Source of the DNA: Ferruginibacter sp.
GTDB taxonomy: Bacteria; Bacteroidota; Bacteroidia; Chitinophagales; Chitinophagaceae
DNA length: 5,768 bases
Direction of reading: 5' to 3'
NCBI GenBank assembly: GCA_018882645.1
Contig: VERM01000114.1
Location: forward strand, 1 to 5,768
Position numbers and translations under genes: made by a program. Each line of letters starts with the position of its first letter. The first letter of the stretch is position 1. This document shows positions 1 through 5,707 of this stretch, in pieces. The notes beneath the pieces are model-generated. The model did not search any database. It was given only the letters and a program-made list of their open reading frames with translations, and was not told the origin of the DNA.

Positions 1-1649
1 ATGATATGCTGGTCCGCGGTGTTACGCGTGGGGATGGAGAAACAGGGGATGATATCACTCCAAATATCAAACAAATCAAATCCATTCCGCTGTCTGCCGC
101 ATTTGAAAAGCATCACATCAGCCAGATTGAAATCAGAGGAGAGGTACTGATGAACAAGATTAATTTTAAAAAGTACAACGACACATTGATGGAAGAGGGC
201 CTTCCCCCGCTGGCAAATCCACGAAATGCCGCAGCAGGCTCCTTACGCATGAAAGACCCGAGCATCGTAAGTAAAAGAAATCTCGAAGGATTCCTCTATC
301 ATGTGAGTTTTATTTCCTCCGCCAAAAAAGACAACCAAGAAGATATACATACACATTCAGAAATGCTGAAACTATTGTGGGATATGGGTTTCAGAAGCCC
401 AACGAAAGAAATGAAAGTCGTCAAAGGTATTAACGAAGTGATTAAAGTGGTGATGGATTTTGAAAAACAGAGAGATGACCTTCCCTATGAAATAGACGGC
501 ATGGTGATTAAAGTCAACAATCTTGAACTTCAGGAAAAACTGGGGATGACCTCTCATCATCCCCGCTGGGCCATTGCCTTCAAATTCAAAGCCAGGCAGG
601 CCACCAGCAAATTATTATCAGTAGAATATCAGGTGGGCCGTACCGGAGCAGTAACGCCTGTAGCCAAGATACAACCCGTACATGTAGGCGGCGTAACCGT
701 AAGCAGCATCTCCATTCACAATGAAGATTACATCAAGGAAAAAGATTTGAAGCTCGGCGATCAGATTCTGATTGAACGCAGCGGAGATGTGATCCCGCAA
801 ATTGTGAAGTCACTGACAGCACTGCGCACCGGCGAAGAAAAACATATTCATTTCCCGGAAAAATGTCCCGTTTGTCATCATATTTTATTCAAGCCGGAAG
901 AAGAAGCCGTATGGCGCTGTACCAATATAAATTGTAAAGCACAAGTGGTAGAGCGCATCATCCATTTTGTAAGCAAAGATGCAATGGATATTAGAAGTCT
1001 GGGTGAGGCCAATCTCCGTAAGTTTTTTGAAATGAGACTGATCACAGATATACCGTCGATATATGAGGTCGATTACTCAAAACTCAAAAACCTGGAAGGA
1101 TTTGGTGAAAAATCTATTTCCAACCTGAAGCAGGCTATTGAAAAAAGTAAAGAACAGCCATTGCACCGGCTGATATATGCGTTGGGCATACGCTATGTGG
1201 GCGAAACCACGGCCAAAACGCTGGCACAAAAAGTAAAGAGCATATTTGAATTTGCTGAATTTAGTCAGGGACAACTGCAGGAGCTGGAGGATGTGGGCGT
1301 GAAGGTGGCGGGAAGCATCTATGATTTTTTTCGTAACAATGACAATGTTGAAATGCTGAGAAAGCTCGAAAGGCTTGGCATTCAATTACATAACACTACG
1401 CCTGCCATTGTCAAAGGTGAACTCAGCGGCCGTACTTTTCTTTTCACCGGCACCCTTTCACGGCTCAAAAGAGCCGAGGCAGAGGAGCGGGTAGAAAAGA
1501 ACGGAGGAAAGATCTTAGGCGGGGTAAGCAGCAAACTCAACTACCTGGTTACGGGCGAGGATGCTGGCAGCAAACTGGAAAAAGCAAAGAAAATCCCTTC
1601 CATTAAAATTATCGATGAAGAAGAATTTTTAAAATTATTGCCCGGTTAA
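1..1649 (+). CDS. ligA: NAD-dependent DNA ligase LigA, 5'-truncated by the window edge
   Basis: LigA seals nicks in duplex DNA with NAD+ as AMP donor, joining Okazaki fragments and completing repair. The frame is already open at base 1; the ATG at 6 is internal. Counting from that Met: the nucleotidyltransferase domain holds RGE (residues 44-46, E. coli Glu173), NPRNAAAGSLR (71-81, Arg200 and Arg208) and EIDGMVIKV (162-170, Asp285/Lys290). The OB fold (about 205-270) has QVGRTGAVTPVA and GDVIPQIV. A four-Cys zinc finger uses Cys287, 290, 305 and 310. Helix-hairpin-helix repeats follow (about 320-450, including GLxNLEGFGEKS-like and ELEDVGVKV segments). A BRCT domain ends the protein (about 470-547, GRTFLFTGTL and LVTGEDAGSK). 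Aligned to the 671-residue E. coli enzyme, about 127 residues are missing upstream, including the adenylated lysine of the KxDG motif. What is present is intact, so this is probably a functional gene cut by the window. Confidence 0.98.
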   Translation, partial: DMLVRGVTRGDGETGDDITPNIKQIKSIPLSAAFEKHHISQIEIRGEVLMNKINFKKYNDTLMEEGLPPLANPRNAAAGSLRMKDPSIVSKRNLEGFLYHVSFISSAKKDNQEDIHTHSEMLKLLWDMGFRSPTKEMKVVKGINEVIKVVMDFEKQRDDLPYEIDGMVIKVNNLELQEKLGMTSHHPRWAIAFKFKARQATSKLLSVEYQVGRTGAVTPVAKIQPVHVGGVTVSSISIHNEDYIKEKDLKLGDQILIERSGDVIPQIVKSLTALRTGEEKHIHFPEKCPVCHHILFKPEEEAVWRCTNINCKAQVVERIIHFVSKDAMDIRSLGEANLRKFFEMRLITDIPSIYEVDYSKLKNLEGFGEKSISNLKQAIEKSKEQPLHRLIYALGIRYVGETTAKTLAQKVKSIFEFAEFSQGQLQELEDVGVKVAGSIYDFFRNNDNVEMLRKLERLGIQLHNTTPAIVKGELSGRTFLFTGTLSRLKRAEAEERVEKNGGKILGGVSSKLNYLVTGEDAGSKLEKAKKIPSIKIIDEEEFLKLLPG

Positions 1650-1692
1650 TAATTATTTTGGTTTATATTTATAGTAGTTCAAACATGTTGCC

Positions 1693-1708
1693 CCGATTTA
1701 TTAATCGG
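1693..1708. repeat. perfect 6-bp palindromic hairpin between ligA and the HNH gene
   Basis: CCGATT (1693-1698) and AATCGG (1703-1708) form a perfect stem around the four-base loop TATT. No T-run follows, so it is not a standard intrinsic terminator. It lies 33 bases before the ATG of the next gene and could be a weak RNA structure, a protein site or chance. It covers the first base of the GTG at 1708, another reason to doubt that codon as a start. Confidence 0.4.
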
Positions 1709-1740
1709 TGAGATTTACCAAAATAAAAAATCAAACTGCG

Positions 1741-2304
1741 ATGATTAAAAAAATTCCGGGAGAAGTTTGGAAGCAAATGCAATTTGCGGGTTCCAAAAAT
1801 CTAAGAAAAAAATATGCCGTATCCAATCATGGGCGTGCGGCAAGTTATGAACAATCTCTTACCGAAGATGGAAAGCTTTTGAACGGATCGCTTACTTCCG
1901 GATACCGAACGTTGAACCTTCATGTCGAAAATGGAAACGGCACCATATACATTCATCGAGAAGTGGCGAAATTATTTTGTAATAAAAAATCTCCGAAACA
2001 TAAATATGTAATTCATGTCAATCATAAAAAAAATGACAATACATCCAAAAATCTGAAGTGGGCCACACAGGAAGAAGTGGGTCAGCACCAGCAGGGAAGT
2101 CCACTGAAAATTGCCTATAAAAAAAGACAGGCTAGCAAAACAGAAGGCCTCAAGCTTAAAGCCACTCAGGTAAAAGCGATTAAAGATGCCATAAAAAACC
2201 CGAAAAGAAAATTAACCTATAAGCAACTCGCAGAAAAATACGACGTAAGTGAAATGACACTGTATCGAATCAAAAGCGGAGAAAACTGGAGCAAAGTAAA
2301 GTAA
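1741..2304 (+). CDS. NUMOD4/HNH-type putative endonuclease with C-terminal helix-turn-helix
   Basis: This is a predicted 187-residue nuclease of the kind found in phages and homing-type elements. Residues 7-36 match the NUMOD4 DNA-binding motif (GEVWKQ at 7-12, then KYAVSNHGRAASY). Residues 70-112 resemble the compact HNH nuclease fold: HREVAKLF starting at His72, VNHKKNDN with Asn94-His95, and NLKWAT starting at Asn104. The C-terminal ~48 residues hold a likely helix-turn-helix (YKQLAEKYDVSEMTLYRIKSG, 160-180), a usual third module in this family. The protein is strongly basic, rich in Lys. A GTG at 1708 would add 11 residues, but the ATG at 1741 puts the conserved GEVW near the N-terminus as in relatives and is preferred. 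It stands alone between ligA and a strong terminator. No intron or intein is visible in ligA, so a homing role is unproven. It could be a free-standing selfish nuclease or a domesticated DNA-binding protein. Confidence 0.8.
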   Translation: MIKKIPGEVWKQMQFAGSKNLRKKYAVSNHGRAASYEQSLTEDGKLLNGSLTSGYRTLNLHVENGNGTIYIHREVAKLFCNKKSPKHKYVIHVNHKKNDNTSKNLKWATQEEVGQHQQGSPLKIAYKKRQASKTEGLKLKATQVKAIKDAIKNPKRKLTYKQLAEKYDVSEMTLYRIKSGENWSKVK

Positions 2305-2324
2305 GCTTGCTTGATTTATATACT

Positions 2325-2358
2325 ATAGGAATCGGAATCATCCGGTTCCTATTTTTTT
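2325..2358 (+). terminator. strong rho-independent terminator after the HNH gene
   Basis: A 12-bp stem (2325-2336 with 2341-2352) contains a single T-G wobble pair and closes a four-base ATCA loop. The 3' arm runs directly into a tract of seven T (2352-2358). It begins 20 bases after the HNH stop codon and ends 18 bases before the DUF2461 start, so the DUF2461 gene needs its own promoter or read-through. Confidence 0.93.
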
Positions 2359-2376
2359 AATAAAACACCCACCTTT

Positions 2377-3039
2377 ATGATTAATACATTATTGATAAAA
2401 TTTTTAACCCGATTACATAAGAACAACAATAAGCAATGGTTTGATTTGCATCGCAAAGAATATGAAACAATCCGAACAGAATATGTTGACTTTGTTGATG
2501 ATCTCATAAAAGAGATCAGCATTTTTGATGCATCTATTGCAACATTAAAAGGGAAACAATGTATTTTCAGAATCAACAGAGATGTTCGCTTCAGCAAAAA
2601 CAAAGCTCCTTATAAAACCAACTTCGGAGCCTATTTTAATCAAAGAGGAAAAAACGGCGGCGGTGCGGGTTACTATCTGCATATCGAACCCGGAAAAAGT
2701 TTTCTTGCAGCAGGCGTATGGATGCCCGAACCGGAATTGCTGAACAATATCAGACAGGAAATTGATTACAACTGGAAGGAATGGAAAAATTTGATTAACA
2801 AATCTTCCTTTAAAAAAACTTTTCCTGAAGGAATGGACACTTCGAACATGCTTACAAGACCCCCAAAAGGATATGCAGAAAATAATCCCGCGATTGATGA
2901 TCTGAAATTGAAAAGTTTCGTAGTGAGAAAATCATTAAGCAATCAGGAATTAAGCGAAAAGAACTTCAATAAGAATATCAGTAAGGCATTTAAAGAAGCC
3001 TTACCATTGGTGGCGTTTATCAACAGGACGTTAGATTGA
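2377..3039 (+). CDS. DUF2461 family protein (TIGR02453-like), function unknown
   Basis: This intact 220-residue protein matches the DUF2461 family, a conserved, probably cytoplasmic family with no established biochemical role. The family hallmarks are an N-terminal [20 protein letters not shown] stretch (about residues 9-29), the central [20 protein letters not shown] segment (62-81) followed by NFGAYF, then GYYLHIEPG (98-106) and GVWMPEPE (113-120). The C-terminal half is less conserved and Lys-rich. No signal peptide or membrane helix is seen. Its length is normal for the family and the ATG at 2377 is the natural start. The 18-base gap after the preceding terminator leaves little room for a promoter, so one may overlap the terminator stem; I could not pick a convincing one. 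The gene ends three bases before a fic-like reading frame remnant. Confidence 0.9.
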   Translation: MINTLLIKFLTRLHKNNNKQWFDLHRKEYETIRTEYVDFVDDLIKEISIFDASIATLKGKQCIFRINRDVRFSKNKAPYKTNFGAYFNQRGKNGGGAGYYLHIEPGKSFLAAGVWMPEPELLNNIRQEIDYNWKEWKNLINKSSFKKTFPEGMDTSNMLTRPPKGYAENNPAIDDLKLKSFVVRKSLSNQELSEKNFNKNISKAFKEALPLVAFINRTLD

Positions 3040-3041
3040 AG

Positions 3042-3239
3042 GTGAGAAATCAACTAGCCTGTTTATTCAAAAAACTATCGATCATAGATTGTAAAATCGG
3101 AATTGCTCATTATAAATTCGAGTCTATACATCCCTTTCATGATGGCAACGGAAGAATAGAAAGAATCATTAATGTACTGTACCTTATCTTAAACGATATG
3201 TTATAGCTGCCTATTTTGTATTTAAGTTAATACATACCA
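3042..3239 (+). pseudogene. fic gene remnant (Fic core, two in-frame stops)
   Basis: In the frame starting at 3042 the sequence encodes [19 protein letters not shown] and then [16 protein letters not shown], stop (TAG 3204), LPILYLS, stop (TAA 3228), YI. This aligns residue by residue with the intact Fic protein encoded at 3776-4837 (AIIHHQFESIHPFYDGNGR, then RIINILYLVL and LPVLYLSRYI); the stops replace His and Arg codons. The Fic motif (3129-3164) is kept as [12 protein letters not shown], but the Thr-Gly after GNGR has become Ile-Glu, so the phosphate-binding loop is altered. The N-terminal half, including any inhibitory helix, and the C-terminal winged helix are missing. Silent positions differ widely from the intact copy, so this is a diverged homologue rather than a recent duplicate. 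It begins almost at the DUF2461 stop codon, suggesting a deletion joint there. Confidence 0.85.
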
Positions 3240-3305
3240 ATGTCCGTAAAACGACTTTTTGAGAAAGGCAATAAATTACAGAAACAACTGCTAATAGCCT
3301 GATAA

Positions 3306-3479
3306 CATCTATTCAGGAAGACATTGGGGAACCGGGTTTTAAAGTTGAATAATTACTCCAATGAATCAGTAATACTTCTGATGGAGTTATTCAATCATAG
3401 CAGTCCGGCAATCACCAAAAATTATCTTGGAATCAGGGAGAAGGAAATTCACGATGTGTATGATTATGTGAGGTTGTGA
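3306..3479 (+). pseudogene. tyrosine recombinase/integrase C-terminal catalytic fragment
   Basis: An open stretch of 57 codons ends at TGA 3477-3479 and reads as the end of a phage-type integrase domain. It begins HLFRKTLG, the H-x-x-R box (usually THSLRKTFG), continues through VILLMELFNHSSPAIT with the second catalytic His (3396-3398), and reaches KNYLGI with the nucleophile Tyr (3423-3425). It ends in a short helix-like tail. TGA and TAA codons at 3300-3305 lie directly upstream in frame, and no catalytic N-terminal Arg region or core-binding domain is recognisable before them. The pattern fits Bacteroidota tyrosine recombinases that move small integrative elements. It has no start codon and is presumably dead. 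The same frame contains the fic remnant upstream, which is probably coincidence or a deletion fusion. Confidence 0.85.
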
Positions 3480-3552
3480 GTATTTTTCTCATCAAAAAAT
3501 CATCATTTTACTGCAAGATTTACTGCACATCTGCCAAATTTTGTAAAAGTAA

Positions 3553-3596
3553 AAGTGGTTGAAAATCCGTTGTTATTTACAGATAATCAACCACTT
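3553..3596. repeat. 10-bp inverted repeat abutting the first direct repeat
   Basis: AAGTGGTTGA (3553-3562) and TCAACCACTT (3587-3596) are perfect reverse complements separated by 24 bases. The right arm overlaps the first two bases of the 30-bp repeat at 3595. No T-run follows, so it is not a terminator. Its place just after an integrase fragment and against a repeated sequence fits a recombinase arm or core site, but that is inference. Confidence 0.6.
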
Positions 3597-3624
3597 GTAG
3601 TCCCGACGAGCCTGAGTTCGAATT
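3595..3624. repeat. 30-bp direct repeat, copy 1 (possible att site), left of fic
   Basis: The copy begins TTGTAGTCCCGA and ends GAGCCTGAGTTCGAATT; it matches the copy at 4933-4962 in the same orientation with one C/T difference (3607). Beyond the repeat both copies run into a similar purine-rich GGGAGG-x-GGAT segment. It contains GTTCGAAT, which resembles a tRNA T-loop, and AGTCCCGACGAG, which resembles an antisense tRNA acceptor/T-stem end. A tRNA-derived attachment site is therefore possible, but no full tRNA is present. Confidence 0.75.
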
Positions 3625-3749
3625 TGTGGGAGGGGGATTTGGTGGATTGGATAGCCTTTTTACTTTGATTTCGGAGTGCGGGTGAATCTAAAACAGAATA
3701 TTTTGATACGCATCCTTTTAATATAATTCAAAAAGTCCATTTTTTGACT

Positions 3750-3757
3750 TATATTTG
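3750..3757 (+). promoter_or_regulatory. Bacteroidota-type -7 promoter element for fic
   Basis: TATATTTG matches the TAnnTTTG consensus exactly. No good TTTG box is found about 19-21 bases upstream, so the -33 part is weak. Transcription from here would begin shortly before the ATG at 3776, giving a very short leader, and the element overlaps the TTG at 3755, which argues against that codon as the fic start. Confidence 0.5.
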
Positions 3758-3775
3758 GTGAAAACAAGTCAATAT

Positions 3776-4837
3776 ATGTCTCTTTCGCCATTACCCTTAA
3801 AGCAGGAGTTGGAAACCAAAGCAGTTCTAAAGAAGCTATCTCAGGCTCATCGGGCATTGGCTGAACTGAAGGGCATTATCACCAGTATTCCCAATCAATC
3901 CATTTTGTTGGAGACGCTTACGCTGAGGGAAGCAAGAGAAAGTTCAGCCATCGAAAATATTATCAGCACTTTTGATGAAGTATATCAGAGCAATTTAGTG
4001 AGTAACATATTTGCCAGTCCGGCTGCCAAAGAGGTGCATCAGTATGCGGCTGCATTAAAAAAGGGGTTTGAACTGGTAAAGAAATATGACCTGCTCACGA
4101 ACAATCATATCTTAGAAATACAGCAGGTCGTAGAGCAAAATCGCGCGGGTTTCCGGAAACTGCCGGGTACAAAACTATTGAATGATAAAACAGGTGAAGT
4201 GGTCTATACACCCCCACAGGATTATGACGCTATTGTAACATTGATGCAAAATTTAGAAACATTTATTAACGATGATAATATGATGGATGCGGATCCGCTG
4301 GTGAAAATGGCTATCATTCATCATCAGTTTGAAAGCATACATCCTTTTTATGATGGAAATGGCCGAACGGGTCGTATCATCAATATTTTATATCTCGTAT
4401 TAAAAGGATTGTTGCATTTGCCTGTATTATACCTGAGTCGTTACATTATACAACACAAGCATGATTATTATCGCTTGTTGCAGGAAGTTAGAGATAAAGG
4501 CAAATGGGAAGATTGGATCTTGTTTATGCTGAATGGGGTAGAAAAAACCGCTGCAGAATCTGTTGTATCTATTACTGTTATTAAAGTATTGATGCAACAG
4601 TATAAACATCAGATAAGAAACAATCATCCTAAATTATATAGCCAGGATTTACTGAACAACCTGTTTAAGTATCCTTATACGAAAATTGAGTTTTTACAAA
4701 CTGATTTGCAAATCAGTCGCAGCACCGCTATTCGCTATTTAAATACCTTGGTGAAAGCAGGTATTTTGACAAAGCACAAAGTAGGAAGAGATAATTTTTT
4801 TCTTAATGAAAAACTATTTGCGTTGCTTAAAAGATGA
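3776..4837 (+). CDS. Fic family protein, class II (N-terminal inhibitory motif), with C-terminal winged helix
   Basis: Fic enzymes transfer AMP or related groups from nucleotides to hydroxyls of target proteins, often acting as toxins or stress switches in the cytoplasm. Counted from the ATG (353 residues): a Fic_N-type helical region opens the protein (about 26-75) and contains SSAIEN (56-61), which fits the inhibitory motif [S/T]-x-x-x-E-[G/N]; its Glu58-60 region (Glu60) would clamp the active site. A flap (about 134-148, TGEVVYTPP) precedes the catalytic motif HPFYDGNGRTGR (189-200, His189), which matches the active consensus fully. Residues ~300-351 form a likely winged helix (QTDLQISRSTAIRYLNTLVK), suggesting DNA binding or autoregulation. 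A TTG at 3755 would add seven residues, but the ATG at 3776 fits relatives and the promoter. With the inhibitory helix built in, no separate antitoxin gene is expected, and none is next to it. It is bracketed by two 30-bp direct repeats. The target is unknown. Confidence 0.93.
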   Translation: MSLSPLPLKQELETKAVLKKLSQAHRALAELKGIITSIPNQSILLETLTLREARESSAIENIISTFDEVYQSNLVSNIFASPAAKEVHQYAAALKKGFELVKKYDLLTNNHILEIQQVVEQNRAGFRKLPGTKLLNDKTGEVVYTPPQDYDAIVTLMQNLETFINDDNMMDADPLVKMAIIHHQFESIHPFYDGNGRTGRIINILYLVLKGLLHLPVLYLSRYIIQHKHDYYRLLQEVRDKGKWEDWILFMLNGVEKTAAESVVSITVIKVLMQQYKHQIRNNHPKLYSQDLLNNLFKYPYTKIEFLQTDLQISRSTAIRYLNTLVKAGILTKHKVGRDNFFLNEKLFALLKR

Positions 4838-4838
4838 A

Positions 4839-4863
4839 GGAAAAAATCCAATATATTTTTTCC
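4839..4863. terminator. A/T-rich hairpin just after fic, possible terminator
   Basis: GGAAAAAAT (4839-4847) pairs perfectly with ATTTTTTCC (4855-4863) around a seven-base loop, starting one base after the fic stop codon. The T-run is inside the stem and no further T-tract follows, so on the plus strand it is a weak terminator. It lies between fic and the convergent hepT gene. Confidence 0.45.
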
Positions 4864-4932
4864 GGTAACCATTACAACTATGAGAACAACGACAACAATT
4901 ATAACTTTTGCCTTTTGACCTTTGACTTGAAT

Positions 4933-4962
4933 TTGTAGTCCCGATGAGCCTGAGTTCGAATT
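4933..4962. repeat. 30-bp direct repeat, copy 2 (possible att site), right of fic
   Basis: This is the second copy of the repeat at 3595-3624, identical except T for C at 4945 and in the same orientation. It lies 95 bases after the fic stop and 40 bases beyond the hepT stop. The two copies are 1338 bases apart and enclose fic with its promoter and nothing else. Just before this copy is a short TTTGACC/TTTGACT tandem (4914-4927), not found near copy 1. Confidence 0.75.
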
Positions 4963-5002
4963 GGGAGGAGGATGTTTGGGCGTTTATGAAATCCTCTGAG
5001 CA

Positions 5003-5344
5003 TTAATTGCGCTCATCCAATATCTCCTCGATGGCATGGTGTAACTCGGGAATTTTATTTTCTATTATATCCCATAAGATATCGTAATCGACACCAAAAT
5101 AATGATGAATCAGATGATCCCGGGTTCCGGACATTTTCCGCCATTCAATATGAGGATATAACGATTTAAATTCGTCATCAATTTTTTTCGATGCTTCTCC
5201 AATAATTTCGATGCTTCGCTCCAGTGCTCTTGTCAATACTTTATCATCCAAAATATTTTGTTGCTTTTTATCTTATGTATGTTTTAAAATAAAAACACAT
5301 TCATCAAAAATATGCCTGACCAGTTCCAGATTAGATGCCAACAT
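5003..5344 (-). pseudogene. hepT: HepT-type RNase toxin (DUF86) interrupted by an in-frame stop
   Basis: HepT is the HEPN-fold toxin of the MntA/HepT system; its R-x4-H-x-Y motif cleaves RNA, and MntA silences it by AMPylating the Tyr. Read from the ATG at 5344 the frame has 113 codons and the family's normal length: LASNLELVRHIFDECVFIL, then a TAA at codon 24 (5275-5273), then an unbroken remainder. The later part has RSIEIIGEASKKI (43-55), IEWRKMSGTRDHLIHHYFGVDYD (66-88) with Arg75, His80 and Tyr82, and NKIPEL (96-101). The stop removes the first helix of the four-helix bundle unless a TTG at codon 32 (5251) is used, giving an 82-residue truncated protein that keeps the catalytic motif. The start overlaps the mntA end by 14 bases. 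Sequence error, suppression or true inactivation cannot be told apart here; inactivation is the simplest reading since mntA is damaged too. Confidence 0.88.
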
Positions 5345-5642
5345 GTTCAACTTGTTTTAAAATATGCGGCCCAATGTAAGGACTTAGAGATTCGCGGGTA
5401 ACCAACTCAATTTTTCTGCCCAGCAGTTCTTCCAAAAAGAATGTTAGGCCAATGAAATTATCGTAGGTTTTTTTGTTGGGGGAAAATTCAATTAAAAAAT
5501 CGACATCGCTGTCTTTGTTGATGTTTTTGCCTGTAACAAATGAACCAAACAGACCAAGGTCATTAACCCCGAAAGACTTAATGGTGTCTTTATGATTAAA
5601 GAGCAGCGTAAGTAATTCCGCCTTGGTTTGAATGGAAGGATT
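5331..5642 (-). pseudogene. mntA: MntA-type nucleotidyltransferase antitoxin, start codon lost
   Basis: MntA is the minimal nucleotidyltransferase that transfers AMP to the HepT toxin. The minus-strand frame ending at TAA 5333-5331 gives 103 residues matching the family throughout: FGVNDLGLFGSFVTG (24-38) with Gly33-Ser34, KDSDVDFLIEF (43-53) with the metal-binding Asp46 and Asp48, GRKIELVTRESL (75-86) with Glu79 in the third acidic position, and YIGPHILKQVEHV near the end. The GS to D-x-D gap is 11 residues, one more than the usual GSx10DxD. No ATG, GTG or TTG precedes the conserved part; a TAG (5657-5655) closes the frame just upstream, inside what looks like the end of an IS3-like element. 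The natural start, expected only a few codons earlier, therefore seems to have been cut off by the insertion. It ends 14 bases inside hepT, so the two were once one operon. Confidence 0.88.
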
Positions 5643-5671
5643 TGTATTAGCCCCCTAAATATTTGGACTAC

Positions 5672-5702
5672 TTTGAAAAATCATTTTAGTCACTTAAATT
5701 TA
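5672..5702 (+). promoter_or_regulatory. candidate Bacteroidota promoter inside the IS end
   Basis: TTTG (5672-5675) is followed after 19 bases by TAAATTTA (5695-5702), a 7/8 match to TAnnTTTG with the consensus spacing. It ends five bases before the OrfA ATG, so transcription would start almost at the start codon (leaderless or nearly so), which makes it uncertain. Confidence 0.35.
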
Positions 5703-5707
5703 GGATT

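Larger units (their letters stand above)
3480..3775. other. non-coding stretch between integrase fragment and fic
   Basis: No convincing gene is seen on either strand. The stretch holds a 9-bp direct repeat TTTACTGCA at 3507-3515 and 3519-3527 (12-base period), a 10-bp inverted repeat (3553-3596), the first copy of a 30-bp repeat shared with the far side of fic, a purine-rich GGGAGGGGG patch (3628-3636), and finally the likely fic promoter. A 65-codon minus-strand frame over 3660-3857 shows no family resemblance and runs into fic, so it is taken as a shadow. Confidence 0.6.

Noticed and set aside
372..1385. Three minus-strand open frames (372-560, 618-800, 1077-1385) inside ligA
   Set aside because: They lie opposite well-conserved ligA motifs, show no family resemblance and are ordinary antisense shadows.
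1633..1660. AATTATT/AATAATT hairpin around the ligA stop codon as a terminator
   Set aside because: The stem is only seven A/T pairs and includes the end of the coding region; the T-run is short. Too weak to list.
1651..1680. TATATTTA (1664-1671) as a promoter for the HNH gene
   Set aside because: It is a 7/8 match to TAnnTTTG, but there is no TTTG box at suitable spacing, and such A/T-rich matches are common by chance here.
2349..2603. Minus-strand 84-codon frame opposite the DUF2461 start
   Set aside because: It covers the terminator and the conserved DUF2461 N-terminus in antisense and has no recognisable motif.
3507..3527. TTTACTGCA direct repeat as a CRISPR or iteron array
   Set aside because: There are only two 9-bp copies with a 3-base gap, with no further units and no replication gene nearby.
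3595..3640. A real tRNA gene, suggested by GTTCGAAT and AGTCCCG
   Set aside because: No cloverleaf can be built: the acceptor, D and anticodon arms are missing, and the two tRNA-like parts point in opposite directions.
3660..3857. Minus-strand 65-codon frame spanning the fic promoter
   Set aside because: It overlaps the fic N-terminus and the probable promoter and has no family resemblance.
4427..4627. Minus-strand 66-codon hydrophobic-looking frame inside fic
   Set aside because: It is opposite a conserved part of fic; its hydrophobicity arises from antisense of A/T-rich helical codons.
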